Of a DNA stretch of 64,000 nucleotides, positions 28,281 to 38,100 are shown piece after piece. Both the position numbers and the translations under genes were made by a program. Position 1 is the stretch's first letter; the number at the start of each line of letters is the position of its first letter. The DNA is from Enterococcus sp. DIV2402 (GTDB lineage: Bacteria; Bacillota; Bacilli; Lactobacillales; Enterococcaceae): assembly GCF_017426705.2 (NCBI RefSeq), contig NZ_CP147251.1, positions 2,394,501 to 2,458,500 of the forward strand, written 5' to 3'. Under the pieces are notes generated by a model that saw only the letters and a list, made by a program, of their open reading frames with translations, was not told the DNA's origin and ran no database searches.

Positions 28281-28793
28281 TTATTCATAAAATCCTTTAA
28301 GTTCAGCAATTTCTTTATTATGCTTTGGATAACCTTTATCTCCTAAAACCATCACCGCAAATTCTAAACGTTCTTTTCTTCGCGGACTATTTTCTACGAT
28401 GTGTTTAGCGATTGCTCGTTCATACCCTTCATGCTCCAAATCGGTGATTAATTGATAATAATTTGCAATATTTTCTTTTGCCAAACGAACTGCCTGAGCT
28501 TTTTCCATATTCGACTCTTTCAGGTAGCTCTGGAATAAATCATAAATTTCTTTTGAATGAGTAGCACTATATTTATCTTCTTCATTCATTTGTTGAAACT
28601 CTTCTTTATTCCAATATGAATCTTTACGAACTTTTTGTGCGAATAAATCATTTAATTTATATCTTTGAATAAAGGTTTCGATTGTCTCATTCACAATTTT
28701 TTCTGCTTCTTCAATGCCATCAATAGTTGCAGGGTCTAGGCTATTAGAAATTTCTTTGCCATTAAAAACAATAGTTACTTTTAATTGATTCAT
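28281..28793 (-). CDS. Conserved hypothetical protein, 170 residues
   Basis: A soluble, mostly helical, charged protein. I chose the ATG at 28793, with AAAGGAG 11 bases upstream; the GTG four codons earlier overlaps the ribosome site. No membrane segment, signal or known motif is visible. Before the phage-like element entered, this gene lay directly downstream of prfC, separated by the hairpin at 28931-28971. Function not assigned. Confidence 0.7.
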   Translation of the reverse strand: MNQLKVTIVFNGKEISNSLDPATIDGIEEAEKIVNETIETFIQRYKLNDLFAQKVRKDSYWNKEEFQQMNEEDKYSATHSKEIYDLFQSYLKESNMEKAQAVRLAKENIANYYQLITDLEHEGYERAIAKHIVENSPRRKERLEFAVMVLGDKGYPKHNKEIAELKGFYE

Positions 28794-28817
28794 TACTCTG
28801 TTCACTCCTTTAACGTT

Positions 28818-28846
28818 ATTTTAGAATATTTGTGGCAATGTCGCAA
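28818..28846 (-). promoter_or_regulatory. Promoter of the 170-residue gene
   Basis: On the minus strand TTGCGA (28841-28846), a 17-bp spacer and TAAAAT (28818-28823) lie 25 bases before the start codon. Confidence 0.6.
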
Positions 28847-28930
28847 TGAATGAAAAATAATATTTTCCCTTTAAGTTCCCTAGCTACTTTTTGTTCTCTC
28901 TATATAATGTAGTTACTTTTACATAAACAC

Positions 28931-28971
28931 AAAGCCCCCTTTATGCCTAATCAGACATAAAAGGGGACTTT
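28931..28971 (-). terminator. Former prfC terminator, now separated from its gene
   Basis: Arms AAAGCCCCCTTTATG and CATAAAAGGGGACTTT pair around a ten-base loop. It lies 21 bases beyond the leftover prfC stop at 28992-28994 and would have ended prfC transcripts before the 28.2 kb element was inserted. Confidence 0.65.
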
Positions 28972-28991
28972 AATCATTTTTCAGTAAATAT

Positions 28992-29120
28992 TTACATCAA
29001 ACTCTTCAATTTCACATCTGGATACTTGTCGGCAAACCAACGCATCGCGAATTGGTTTTCGAACAAAAACAATGGTTGATCAAAACGATCTTTTGCCAGA
29101 ATATTACGACTAGAACTCAT
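28992..29120 (-). pseudogene. Orphan 3' end of prfC left by integration
   Basis: These 129 bases match the last 42 codons of the intact prfC at 57235-58815, including the ending Leu-Met, but stop with TAA (28992-28994) instead of TAG. There is no start codon and the frame is lost at 29121. It is the original chromosomal end of prfC, cut off when the element integrated. Confidence 0.93.
28993..29120. repeat. attL core (128-bp direct repeat with attR)
   Basis: Perfect copy of 57236-57363. Identity starts one base inside the stop codon and ends at GAACTCAT. After a 28-base interruption bounded by TCAT, a further six bases (ACGCTC, 29149-29154) again match prfC, so the phage arm seems to hold an extended but interrupted prfC homology. 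Confidence 0.93.
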
Positions 29121-29529
29121 TTGAAAAAGTTGATATAAAAGGATTCATACGCTCTTAACTATATTTTTCATTATACCCTGCCTTTAAATTTCAGTCAACT
29201 TGTGATAAAAAATTTTAGTCTTTAAAGTACCATATTAGAAACGCCTATTTTAGTGTTTAAAATAATAAAAAACTCTCAGCAATTAATTGCTAAAAAGTGG
29301 CTCTATAATCTATTGAAATATACTGTTAGATACTTAGTACCCGCAAATTTTACGGTGGCTGATATAGGCTGAAAGATACCAAATAAAACAGCTATTTACT
29401 ACATACTGATAATACTATTATTTTCTTTAATCTGAACCAAACAAATAACAAAGAAAAACTAGCATTTTTTATGTTTTATACATATGATAGTTGTAATACT
29501 AAATAAATAATTAGTTAGGAGTATTTCAT
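29121..29529. other. Left arm of the element, no gene seen
   Basis: About 400 A/T-rich bases between attL and the rightward cargo gene. No ORF with a ribosome site was found. The stretch should contain the phage-side integrase arm sites, but I could not point to a convincing repeat. The cargo gene promoter is probably near 29470-29490 (TATGAT at about 29484) but no good -35 is present. Confidence 0.4.
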
Positions 29530-30910
29530 ATGACAACTATTGACAAACCAAAATCCAAAATAATTGAATTACATGGAAGATATGAAATTTATTACTGTTT
29601 TCTTTCAAAGCCTAGCAAGAAAAAAGCAGATAAAAAAGAAAAATATTATATATTAGCAGATATACATATTAATCCAAGAGAAGTTATACCTTATAATAAA
29701 AATCTAGACAAATTGAATTATATACTAAACGATAATACAGAATCTTTCGACAAAGCTTTAGCTAACACAGTAGAGAAAGAAAAAAGGTTAGCTAATAACC
29801 ATATAGATATTTTCAAAAAAAAACAAAACAACATTATATAAGATATCAGTATTATGTCCTATTATCGATAATACTGATCAAGAATCCAATTATTTATTTC
29901 CTATTGTTTATCACTTTACTGACAATAGAAAAATATTTAAATTTACTTTTGATTTTAATGAAAATAGTATCACTGATTATTATTCTATTAGTAAAAATTT
30001 ATCAGGTGCTTATTATTTTGAAAAAGAACATGAGCAATTTAATAAAAAATCTATCTCTGAAAAACAATCGATTAACCATATTTTTAGTGATATATATGAA
30101 AAGTATTTTATCACAATGTCTCCTATAACTAATTTAGATTTTCAGAATACTCCCTTGTATGAAACCGCATATATTTTAAAGCTTAAACTAGATAATTTTT
30201 CAGAGAAAGAACATAGCGCATGGTTAAATCATCTCGTTTTATTTCCAAACTACACTAATATTTCGAAAAAATATACAGAAAATTTTATCGAGTCAAATGG
30301 TTTAGAAATGTATGTCACTCCAAATAAGACTTTTTTATCAGTAACCAAACAACTTGAACAAACTATTAAATATAACTGCCGGAACATGAATGAAAGTGAT
30401 TCTGAAAATATTTACTTTACAAGTGCCAGTACATTTTACCCAATGCTTTTTAAAATCATATTAAAAAAATATAAATTATTTTTCTTAGGTAAAAATGAAT
30501 TGGATTTGTCAAAAATAATGAAAAAAAAGAAAAAAGATTTAAAATATAGTTACATTTTTACAATCACTGAAACAAACTTGACTTTTGCCAATTATGATTC
30601 TGTCTCAAAGCTTAGTTATCAAATTGAGTCTCTAATAATACCTGAATATATTTCAAGTCAAATGAATGAACTAGATTATTATAGGAAAAACTATGAAGAA
30701 GAATCCATCAATAGCTATATTGAACAAAATAATAACTTTTTGGCACTCGTAACTTTATTTTTGTCAATAGCTCTGTCATATACACCAATAAAAGAAGTTC
30801 TTATTGATTTAAAAATTAAAGAATATTCATTTTTAGCCTATCTATTGTTTCAGATAGTTCTAATTGTTGTATATATTACCTATCGTAAAATTATAAAATG
30901 GCGTAATTAA
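29530..30910 (+). pseudogene. Frameshifted cargo gene: protein with C-terminal membrane hairpin
   Basis: Two open frames, 29530-29841 and the open frame running into 30910, become one 459-codon gene if one A is removed from the A9 run at 29815-29823. The second frame is open without stops from the A-run to the ATG at 30116 and reads naturally (KISVLCPIIDNTDQ). Start ATG follows TTAGGAG. The rebuilt protein is soluble for about 390 residues, then has two hydrophobic helices (NNFLALVTLFLSIALSY and FLAYLLFQIVLIVVYI). No known domain recognised. It is the only rightward gene and lies next to attL, a usual place for defence or exclusion cargo. Sequencing error, phase variation or true decay are all possible. 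Confidence 0.7.
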
Positions 30911-30946
30911 TTGAAAGTTATAGAATCAAATATTGCAATATTTTAT

Positions 30947-31010
30947 ATTGATAAAATACGAGTTTTATCAATGTAAAATAGACCTTCTCACCTCTTAGAA
31001 GGTCTATTTT
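30947..31010. terminator. Tandem hairpins between cargo gene and tail operon end
   Basis: Two hairpins stand in tandem: arms ATTGATAAAA/TTTTATCAAT at 30947-30972, and AAAATAGACCTTCT/AGAAGGTCTATTTT at 30975-31010 with T-tracts on both sides. The second is a strong bidirectional terminator for the convergent cargo gene and the late operon. Confidence 0.88.
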
Positions 31011-31013
31011 TAT

Positions 31014-32924
31014 TTATAGTATTTCAGATAGTAATTCCTCGCATCGGTCTTGATTAATTGTAACTTGATACATCCATTCCAAATCGTTATCCAAAGCTAT
31101 ATATGTGACTGATTGTCCGTCATATTTGTGAGCATTATTCCATACTGTATCGTAATCACCTGTTACTTTATTGATTTTACGCCATGTAAAACAATTTGAG
31201 CTTAATTTATCTGTAATATTTTTGTTGTCTCGGAACACAAAAGCATAGAACGTTATTGTATCTTCTTCTTTTTTCCTAAAGATTTCCGTACCATAACGTT
31301 GCATCATTTTAACACTTTCAAGTTTGTTAGTAAGTCGTGATGATTGATCTTCATAATCTTCTTTCAACTGTTTCTGCTTCTCATTAACCGACTTATCTAT
31401 TTCTTCCATTTTTGCATTGGCTTCTTCTACAGCTTGTCTGAAACGTTCCTCTGCTTCTTTTTGCAGACGAGTAATTTCTTGTTGTTTTTTCCTGAATTCT
31501 TCTTGTGCTATGTGCAATCTTTCAGTGGCATTATTATCAACTTCTGCCGCTTTGCCATCTGTATATTCTTTAGCATCTTCCACGATTTTTGAAGTATTAC
31601 CGCTCTCAATCCACGTTTGTGTTTCTTCATGCCACGTTTTAATTGGCGTATATGGCGAACTAATATCAATCCAAATAATATTGTTTGTACCTTCTGGTGG
31701 TGTTTCACTTGTTACCACAATCGCCTTACCACGTCCATCAATTTGGATTTTTTCCATTTTTGATTGTAGTTCATTAGCCAAGGCACGTAACATGCTATTA
31801 TCACTTACTTGCTGAACTAAATAATCTCCTAATGTTGCTAACACGGTGCCATGAATGTGGTCATATTCCAGGACTAATACACGAGCAGATAAGTATATAC
31901 TATGTCTCTCATCAACTAAATTGATTGTATCGCCTGTTCCAATCTGTGAAGGAAAATCTAAAATAGTAACCTCATAATTTTCTGTCAACTTCACAGACTT
32001 TTTCAAGTCCGACATAGCCATTTCAAAAAGTTTCTTTTGATCCACTGTATCATAAGACTTCGAGCGAACGATATAGCTTGATTGAGGGTTCGGATTTTCG
32101 TTGGAAAGCAGACGGCTCCATTCTTTAACAGATTCGCTGTCTTTTAACAATCCACCACTATCTAATATGTATTTTCCGTTTGGATCAGTATACGCATATC
32201 CTTTTAAATTGATAGGCCTATCTTTTCCTTCTGGAATCCCTCCAATAGCTTGAATCGAGTTCGCAAACTCATATAAATCACGACTTGTTACAATTTTGTC
32301 AATCTCTTTACCTACATATAATGTGACTGGATTGACATCTGTCCCACGCTTTTTATAAATATTAACGTGTTTTTTTATGACATCCAGCCCATCAATATCA
32401 AATGAGAAATCTAGCTCAACATCAAATTGATTTGCGACACTGATAATCCTCTCCAATGAAGTATTTTCATTTTCCCAAGCTGGTAACTTTCGCTTATTAT
32501 CTGGGATTTCATTTAATCCCACCACAAAGCCCGAATCATACACGAACTTATCAATATATTCTTTGATTGAATATTGTTTATCTGGCGCAAAAGGTGGAAG
32601 AACTTCATTAATCAAATCAATGGAAGCATCACGCCCAATCACTCGAACTGTTCCATCAACTGGGTCATACTCAGATTGTTCTTCAATAGTAATCCACACT
32701 GATGCTCCCTGAATATTTTTGTATAGTATAAAATTGCCTACTGCGGTTAACTTCTCAGCTAACGCAAAATCATTTTCGTCATATGTCAACACAGCTTCAA
32801 ATTTTCGGACTGTATCGCCAATGCTTTCAACGTCTGTTACATCGGTAACTTGTATTCTTGTTCCTTCGTCTGCTACAATGTCAATTAAGTTATATTTTCT
32901 ATCAGTAAAGTAAAAATTGGTCAT
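31014..32924 (-). CDS. Tail endopeptidase/tail-associated protein (Tal, gp18-like)
   Basis: A 636-residue protein just downstream of Dit, where siphoviruses encode the tail-tip hub. The N-terminal 370 residues have the prophage tail-endopeptidase character (NFYFTDRKYNLIDIV; VRVIGRDASIDLINEVLPPF; the LVDERHSIYLSARVLVLEYD segment near 300-330). A long coiled coil follows (about 460-545, ERLHIAQEEFRKKQQEI), then a small beta-rich C-terminal domain. It should form the tail tip and contact the cell surface. It is the last late gene: no upper baseplate, receptor-binding, holin or lysin gene follows, only a terminator. Confidence 0.85.
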   Translation of the reverse strand: MTNFYFTDRKYNLIDIVADEGTRIQVTDVTDVESIGDTVRKFEAVLTYDENDFALAEKLTAVGNFILYKNIQGASVWITIEEQSEYDPVDGTVRVIGRDASIDLINEVLPPFAPDKQYSIKEYIDKFVYDSGFVVGLNEIPDNKRKLPAWENENTSLERIISVANQFDVELDFSFDIDGLDVIKKHVNIYKKRGTDVNPVTLYVGKEIDKIVTSRDLYEFANSIQAIGGIPEGKDRPINLKGYAYTDPNGKYILDSGGLLKDSESVKEWSRLLSNENPNPQSSYIVRSKSYDTVDQKKLFEMAMSDLKKSVKLTENYEVTILDFPSQIGTGDTINLVDERHSIYLSARVLVLEYDHIHGTVLATLGDYLVQQVSDNSMLRALANELQSKMEKIQIDGRGKAIVVTSETPPEGTNNIIWIDISSPYTPIKTWHEETQTWIESGNTSKIVEDAKEYTDGKAAEVDNNATERLHIAQEEFRKKQQEITRLQKEAEERFRQAVEEANAKMEEIDKSVNEKQKQLKEDYEDQSSRLTNKLESVKMMQRYGTEIFRKKEEDTITFYAFVFRDNKNITDKLSSNCFTWRKINKVTGDYDTVWNNAHKYDGQSVTYIALDNDLEWMYQVTINQDRCEELLSEIL

Positions 32925-32940
32925 CTATTTTCTCCTTATG

Positions 32941-32970
32941 TAAAAATAGAGATAGCACTTGCTACCTCTA
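32941..32970 (-). terminator. Terminator-like hairpin between Dit and Tal genes
   Basis: Arms TAGAGGTAGC and GCTATCTCTA pair around AAGT and are followed on the minus strand by TTTTTA. The Dit stop codon is part of the stem. It lies inside the late operon, so it must be partly read through. Confidence 0.65.
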
Positions 32971-35052
32971 AATAAATGTTTCTGTGAATTCTGCTTCGAT
33001 TTCTGGTGTTAGTGCCCAACTACTAGATACAACTTGTACTTCTGTATCACTATATGGATTAAGTACAAACTTTTCCCATTCGTTGGCAATGGAATGATAT
33101 GCCGAATCTTGTGCCTCTACACCGTTAACATACAGCTTTCTGGATTGTACATCAACTTCCACCTCATCTTGATCATCATAGATATTTTTTATATCCTTCC
33201 AATACGGTGTATTAACCCAAGTGAATTTAGTATCTGTAAAATTAATCGTACCAACTGTACCGTTTGCCCATCTCATAGCCCAATAAAAAGATTTTTCGAT
33301 TGGTCTATTTTTATATGCGTCATCTGTGTACGTTTTACTTAATATCGCATCTTTTTTAAGATTAACAGCACCTTTTAAATTTGTAATTTGTCCAAGTTGA
33401 AAAGTTACTTTGTTACCTTTACGATTAATTTGGATTTCAAAGAAACCACCATCAAACTTCTTTAAATCTAAATTAAATGAACGGGTATTTACTGCATCAT
33501 TTATATGGAATTCAGCAATTAATTCTTTTCTTGATCCCGATGAGTCACGCATAACAAAACCTAAAAAATGCTTGTTATTGTCATCAATTAAAGCAAACTC
33601 AATACGATGACACTCTCTTACACCTGACCTAAAATTAAAGCGATTAGTAAATGAAAAATCTCCTGTATTTTGATTATTCGCATTTTTATCAATTGGAACT
33701 GTAAAACTCGGCCCGTTCCACATATCATTAGCATTGGACGCCCATACAGGCGTAGCCACATCTTTATTTTTCCAGCTAAATGAACCTTTCATAGTGTTTG
33801 CTTTCCCACTTGTATGTATAGGATAGCTACTTATACCTTGATTCATTATTGAACCTGTGGGTAATTTCCCTTCAAATCCGCCATACAAAACTCTATCTGA
33901 CCGTACAGCTGTTGATCCGTCTAGTGCTTGAGGATTACCAAATTGCAACACGCCACCATTTGAATTTACAAAAGCTAGTAAGCCACTCTCTCCGTTCATT
34001 TTTGCTCTAAGGATAGGGTAAGCTTTATATGTACCTCTATTTTCTATTTTGATGGTGTCATCTAAATTAATAGGTGTTACTTCATACGTAGTTAATCTCT
34101 CGCCTAAATTAATTTGTGGTTTGGATATGCTAAAGTTCCCATATTTTACAGTACGAGGTAACAAACTAATATATTTGGTATCACTCCCTTTAATTTTATA
34201 ATTTTCTAATTTTATCTGAACCCATTCGCCTAAAATGAATTCTGGCAATGGTAAATCTTGCCAATAAGTACGATTTTTCCCACGTTCGTTATACTCCTCG
34301 ATGGAGGCCAAGAATACACGTCCGTTGGCTGGCTCATTTAAGCGTACCCATAAACTAGCTGACACACTATCCCCTTTAGAAAGATTAACGCGCCTTTTTA
34401 CACTATTGGTTACCCACCTATGATACTCTCCATGATAAATACTATCTGTGCTAGTATCATGAAATCCTGTCAATACTCTTGATCCATTAAACCTTTCGTT
34501 GGGTTCAACGAATGACCATGAAGCAAAATATTTCGTCTTCATTGCAAATTCCGGCTGAATAAATAAATTGCCTGTACCACTAGATGGTACTTGGTTAGTT
34601 GTTATTTTGCTATCTCTAGCATACTCAATGCCTGAGGGATTAAGAAAAGTAACTTTAGCCGTACATGTGCTGTTATTTAAAAATTCAATATCGGTCGTTC
34701 CTGTGTAAATAACTTTTCTATATAACGCTGGGTCTGCCGTCCATATCATTTCTTTAGGCTCATTTGAGTCAAAATAGTTTGCAATGGTACGTCTTAGGTC
34801 ATGAATATTCGTTATTTTTTTGTTAATCAATTGGTCTGTAGTGAATAGAATATCCAGTGAAAATTCTTTCTCTGCATATCGAACATCTTTGACTGTTATA
34901 CCGTCTTGCTTGCCTAATTGTGTGGTTTGAACATCCTTATCCAATAAGCTGTAACTCATATCAGTGCAATAGAACAACTCATTACTCGCTACACCGTCAA
35001 AAATAATATGATTTAAAAAAGTGTATTCTTTGTTCTCAATAATTGTTGGCAT
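32968..35052 (-). CDS. Distal tail protein (Dit), long evolved form
   Basis: A 694-residue Dit-type protein. The first about 130 residues (PTIIENKEYTFLNHIIFDGV through TCTAKVTFLNPSGIEYA) match the phage tail-component/Dit N-domain that makes the ring at the end of the tail tube. The following 500 residues are beta-rich insertions that look like carbohydrate-binding or LamG-type modules (GSRVLTGFHDTSTDSIYHGEY and FNFRSGVRECHRIEFALID). Such evolved Dits can take over host-wall binding, which may explain the missing receptor-binding gene. It begins 62 bases after the tape-measure gene ends. Confidence 0.82.
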   Translation of the reverse strand: MPTIIENKEYTFLNHIIFDGVASNELFYCTDMSYSLLDKDVQTTQLGKQDGITVKDVRYAEKEFSLDILFTTDQLINKKITNIHDLRRTIANYFDSNEPKEMIWTADPALYRKVIYTGTTDIEFLNNSTCTAKVTFLNPSGIEYARDSKITTNQVPSSGTGNLFIQPEFAMKTKYFASWSFVEPNERFNGSRVLTGFHDTSTDSIYHGEYHRWVTNSVKRRVNLSKGDSVSASLWVRLNEPANGRVFLASIEEYNERGKNRTYWQDLPLPEFILGEWVQIKLENYKIKGSDTKYISLLPRTVKYGNFSISKPQINLGERLTTYEVTPINLDDTIKIENRGTYKAYPILRAKMNGESGLLAFVNSNGGVLQFGNPQALDGSTAVRSDRVLYGGFEGKLPTGSIMNQGISSYPIHTSGKANTMKGSFSWKNKDVATPVWASNANDMWNGPSFTVPIDKNANNQNTGDFSFTNRFNFRSGVRECHRIEFALIDDNNKHFLGFVMRDSSGSRKELIAEFHINDAVNTRSFNLDLKKFDGGFFEIQINRKGNKVTFQLGQITNLKGAVNLKKDAILSKTYTDDAYKNRPIEKSFYWAMRWANGTVGTINFTDTKFTWVNTPYWKDIKNIYDDQDEVEVDVQSRKLYVNGVEAQDSAYHSIANEWEKFVLNPYSDTEVQVVSSSWALTPEIEAEFTETFI

Positions 35053-35076
35053 CTATAAACTCCTATCTATATAATA

Positions 35077-35106
35077 ATAAGGCTTGATATTATTACCAAG
35101 CCTTAT
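35077..35106 (-). terminator. Hairpin between tape-measure and Dit genes
   Basis: Arms ATAAGGCTTG and CAAGCCTTAT pair around a ten-base loop and are followed on the minus strand by TATTATTATATAG, a weak U-tract. It sits eight bases after the tape-measure stop. Confidence 0.5.
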
Positions 35107-35113
35107 ATTTGTG

Positions 35114-38100
35114 TTATGCAAATACCACTTGACCTCTGCCACGAGCTTTGCTAATTTTGTCACGATTATTTCTTTTTTCTAACTGCTTGCTAACTTGTCT
35201 ACCGTCCATGTAAACATTGCTATCTTTTTCCAACAATCCTTGTACCAAGCTTATCAATTTATCGAACTTAGATTCGAGTTTTGATAAATCTGAACCATTG
35301 TCGTTACTTTTAATAATGACATTATCCGTATCGCCTAAAATCGTTTTAGTTTTCTCCAACAGTTCCATCGCTCTTGAACGTTTTGCGGACGATAAAGGAA
35401 TAACAACTTCTGGTTTATTTCCCTCTCCAACCATTGCCAGGTGCTGTTTAGTAATAAAACCACCGTTTTCGTATCCAACTCCACGATAACCGTTAGTAAT
35501 TGATCCATAACGTGCTTTTACATACCTAATAGAAGCAAGCATATTATCCAACGGCGCCCAAATATTATTGAATCCAGGACGTTTATAAAACTGAAATGTT
35601 GGATCGATAACTTGTAATAATCCTTTACTCGGCGTTCCATTTTTAGCATTAATATCCCAATTGTTGATGGTGTTAGGATTACCACTTGACTCGGTGCGAA
35701 TTTGATTCATCATCGCATTTAGATTAGCTGTTGAATAAACACCTTCCATTTGTAATGCTTGGGTTGCTAGATTACGCCATCTATCAACACCAAAACCCTG
35801 AGAAGTAACTTTATATTTTTGTCCAATCGGCTTTTCTCCGCTAAGATGAACGTGATCATAGTGATCTCCATCAGCCCAAGGTTTCCATCCTTGATTTTTC
35901 CAGCGCCACATACCGTTTGTAATAACATACTTGATTCCATCCATTTTAATTGCTTCATCCGCAATTTTTCGATAGATTGGTGAACCATTATTAACTCCTG
36001 GTATTGCTAAATCGACCGCTAAACCTTTGCTGTGATCAAAATTATCTGTAAAACGGAGTCCAGAAGAAAGGTATAAGCCTTGGTCTTTATATTTTTTCAG
36101 AAATCCGTTGGCGATATTCATGAGGTATTGATAAACACCATTACCGTTTTTGGAAACATCTCCATAAAACCCATTGTCACCAAGATTCGATTCATTTTTA
36201 GCAAATAGATTTTTTGTCCATCCAACCATTGAGTCTTTCGCTTTTGTTACTAAACCTTTTCCGGCATCTAATGCAAAATGAGAAGCATCACCAAAATCAA
36301 GAAACTTACCTAACGCAACGTCAACTAATTTAGAGGGATTTGAAACAAAATCCCATACATCGGTAACTTTTTCTTTCGCCCATTTACCAATTTCGCTAAA
36401 CCAATTCGTTCCTTTCTTATATGCAAATGTTGGGGAATTTTTACCCATTGCATTAGCAGTGTCTTCAGCGTTAAGTACGTGCATACCTTTTGGCGCATTT
36501 GGTATAAGCACATTTTTCCCTTTTGGTATAAATGCCTGTCCATTTGGCATAACCACCATTTCGGCACCATTACCATCATTTACTAAGGCATTTCCGCCCT
36601 TATGTCCGCCTCTTGGTGTACCTTTCGCATACTTCTCATCTGGCTGCCAAGTCGGTAGTTTTTTAGCACCAAATTTTTCTAGAACCCAATTGGCTCCACC
36701 TATTACCGTATTGACCGGCTTTTTAATAATTTGCTGTGCTTTTTTGAACATTGATTTAAAGGCGTTAACTACTTTATATGTATTGTTTACAATACCTTCC
36801 GCAATCGTACCAGGAAGATTCTTCATTTTTGTTACTATATTTGATACACCATTTGAAAACGAATTTTTGATACCCTTCCACATGCTAGTAATAGCATTTT
36901 TTCCACTAGATGCCATTGAAAACAATCTTTGGGGAATAGATGCGACAAAACGAGATACATTCGTTCCCACATTTGCAATACCACTTATAAAATTTCCTTT
37001 AATTCCATTCCACATGTTGGTTATTGCGCTTTTACTGTTTGAACCCATTGTAAATAATTTTTTTGGAATTGACGCAACAAAGCCACCAACCGAGCGCCCA
37101 ACGTTTGATATGCCTTGGGTAAAGAATGCTTTGATACTCGTCCACATGCCACTAATTGACTTAGGAATTGCTTTGACGAATCCACCGAAACCTTTTACAA
37201 TGCGGCCAAAGAACATCATGTTCAAATAACCCCAAATAGCCTCAATGGAACCAAAGAATAATTGTTTGAGACCATCCCACAACATTTTAAAATCACCCGT
37301 AAAAATACCAGTAAATATTTTCATTAGGCCTTGGATACTCTGTACAATACCATTGACTAAATTGCCAACACTATCTATAAACTGGTGTATAATTCCTAAT
37401 ACTATATTTAATAATGGCTTTATAAATTCTAGGAAATTCTTGAAAGCTTCGATAAATTGTTTCCCGTCTGTGTTCCAATAATCTGAGAAAGACTTAAACA
37501 TATCTGAAAAAATCTTTTTCACCTTATCAATCATCGGGATTAGATACGGCTCTAAAAATCCTTTTAAATCCTCGAACCACTGTATTTTACGAGGTTTAAA
37601 CATCTCATCGATAAAATCTTTCATCTTAGAGTTGAAAGTAACCATACTATCAGACATTGGGCTAAATAAGTTAGCTGTATTACGTTTTAAAGCTTCCCAC
37701 GGCGAATTATCTTCGGACAACGCAATTAACTTATCCATTTCGCCAGCTGTTATCTTAGCGCCTTCGCCTTGTTTTCCCAGTGAGTCTAATACTTTTAACC
37801 CATTGTCTTCGGCTAATGTGCCGTATACTTCTTGATACTTCATCAAACGTTTTTGCGGATCTTCAATTTGTTGAATTGATTGCAATACAGCATTGTTCAT
37901 TTGTGTTACAGTGATTGAGCCATCTTTATACTGGCCGTATACATCCCATAACCCTAAATCGTCTACCACATCCGCCATTTTGCCCGTGTCCTGAATAGTT
38001 AAACCCATCTCTTTGTATAGGTCGTTAAACTTATCTACTTGATAGGCACCACTACGATATCCATTGACAATTTTATCAGCCATGGACTGAACTGAATCGC

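Noticed and set aside
29904..30128. Hydrophobic ORF of 74 codons read as a holin
   Set aside because: It lies out of frame inside the broken cargo gene, whose own frame is open throughout, and it has no ribosome site; it is a shadow.
36459..37229. Long plus-strand ORF of 256 codons inside the tape measure gene
   Set aside because: It is antisense to the tape measure coding frame, has no ribosome site, and its hydrophobic, Pro-rich composition is what the complement of that frame would give.
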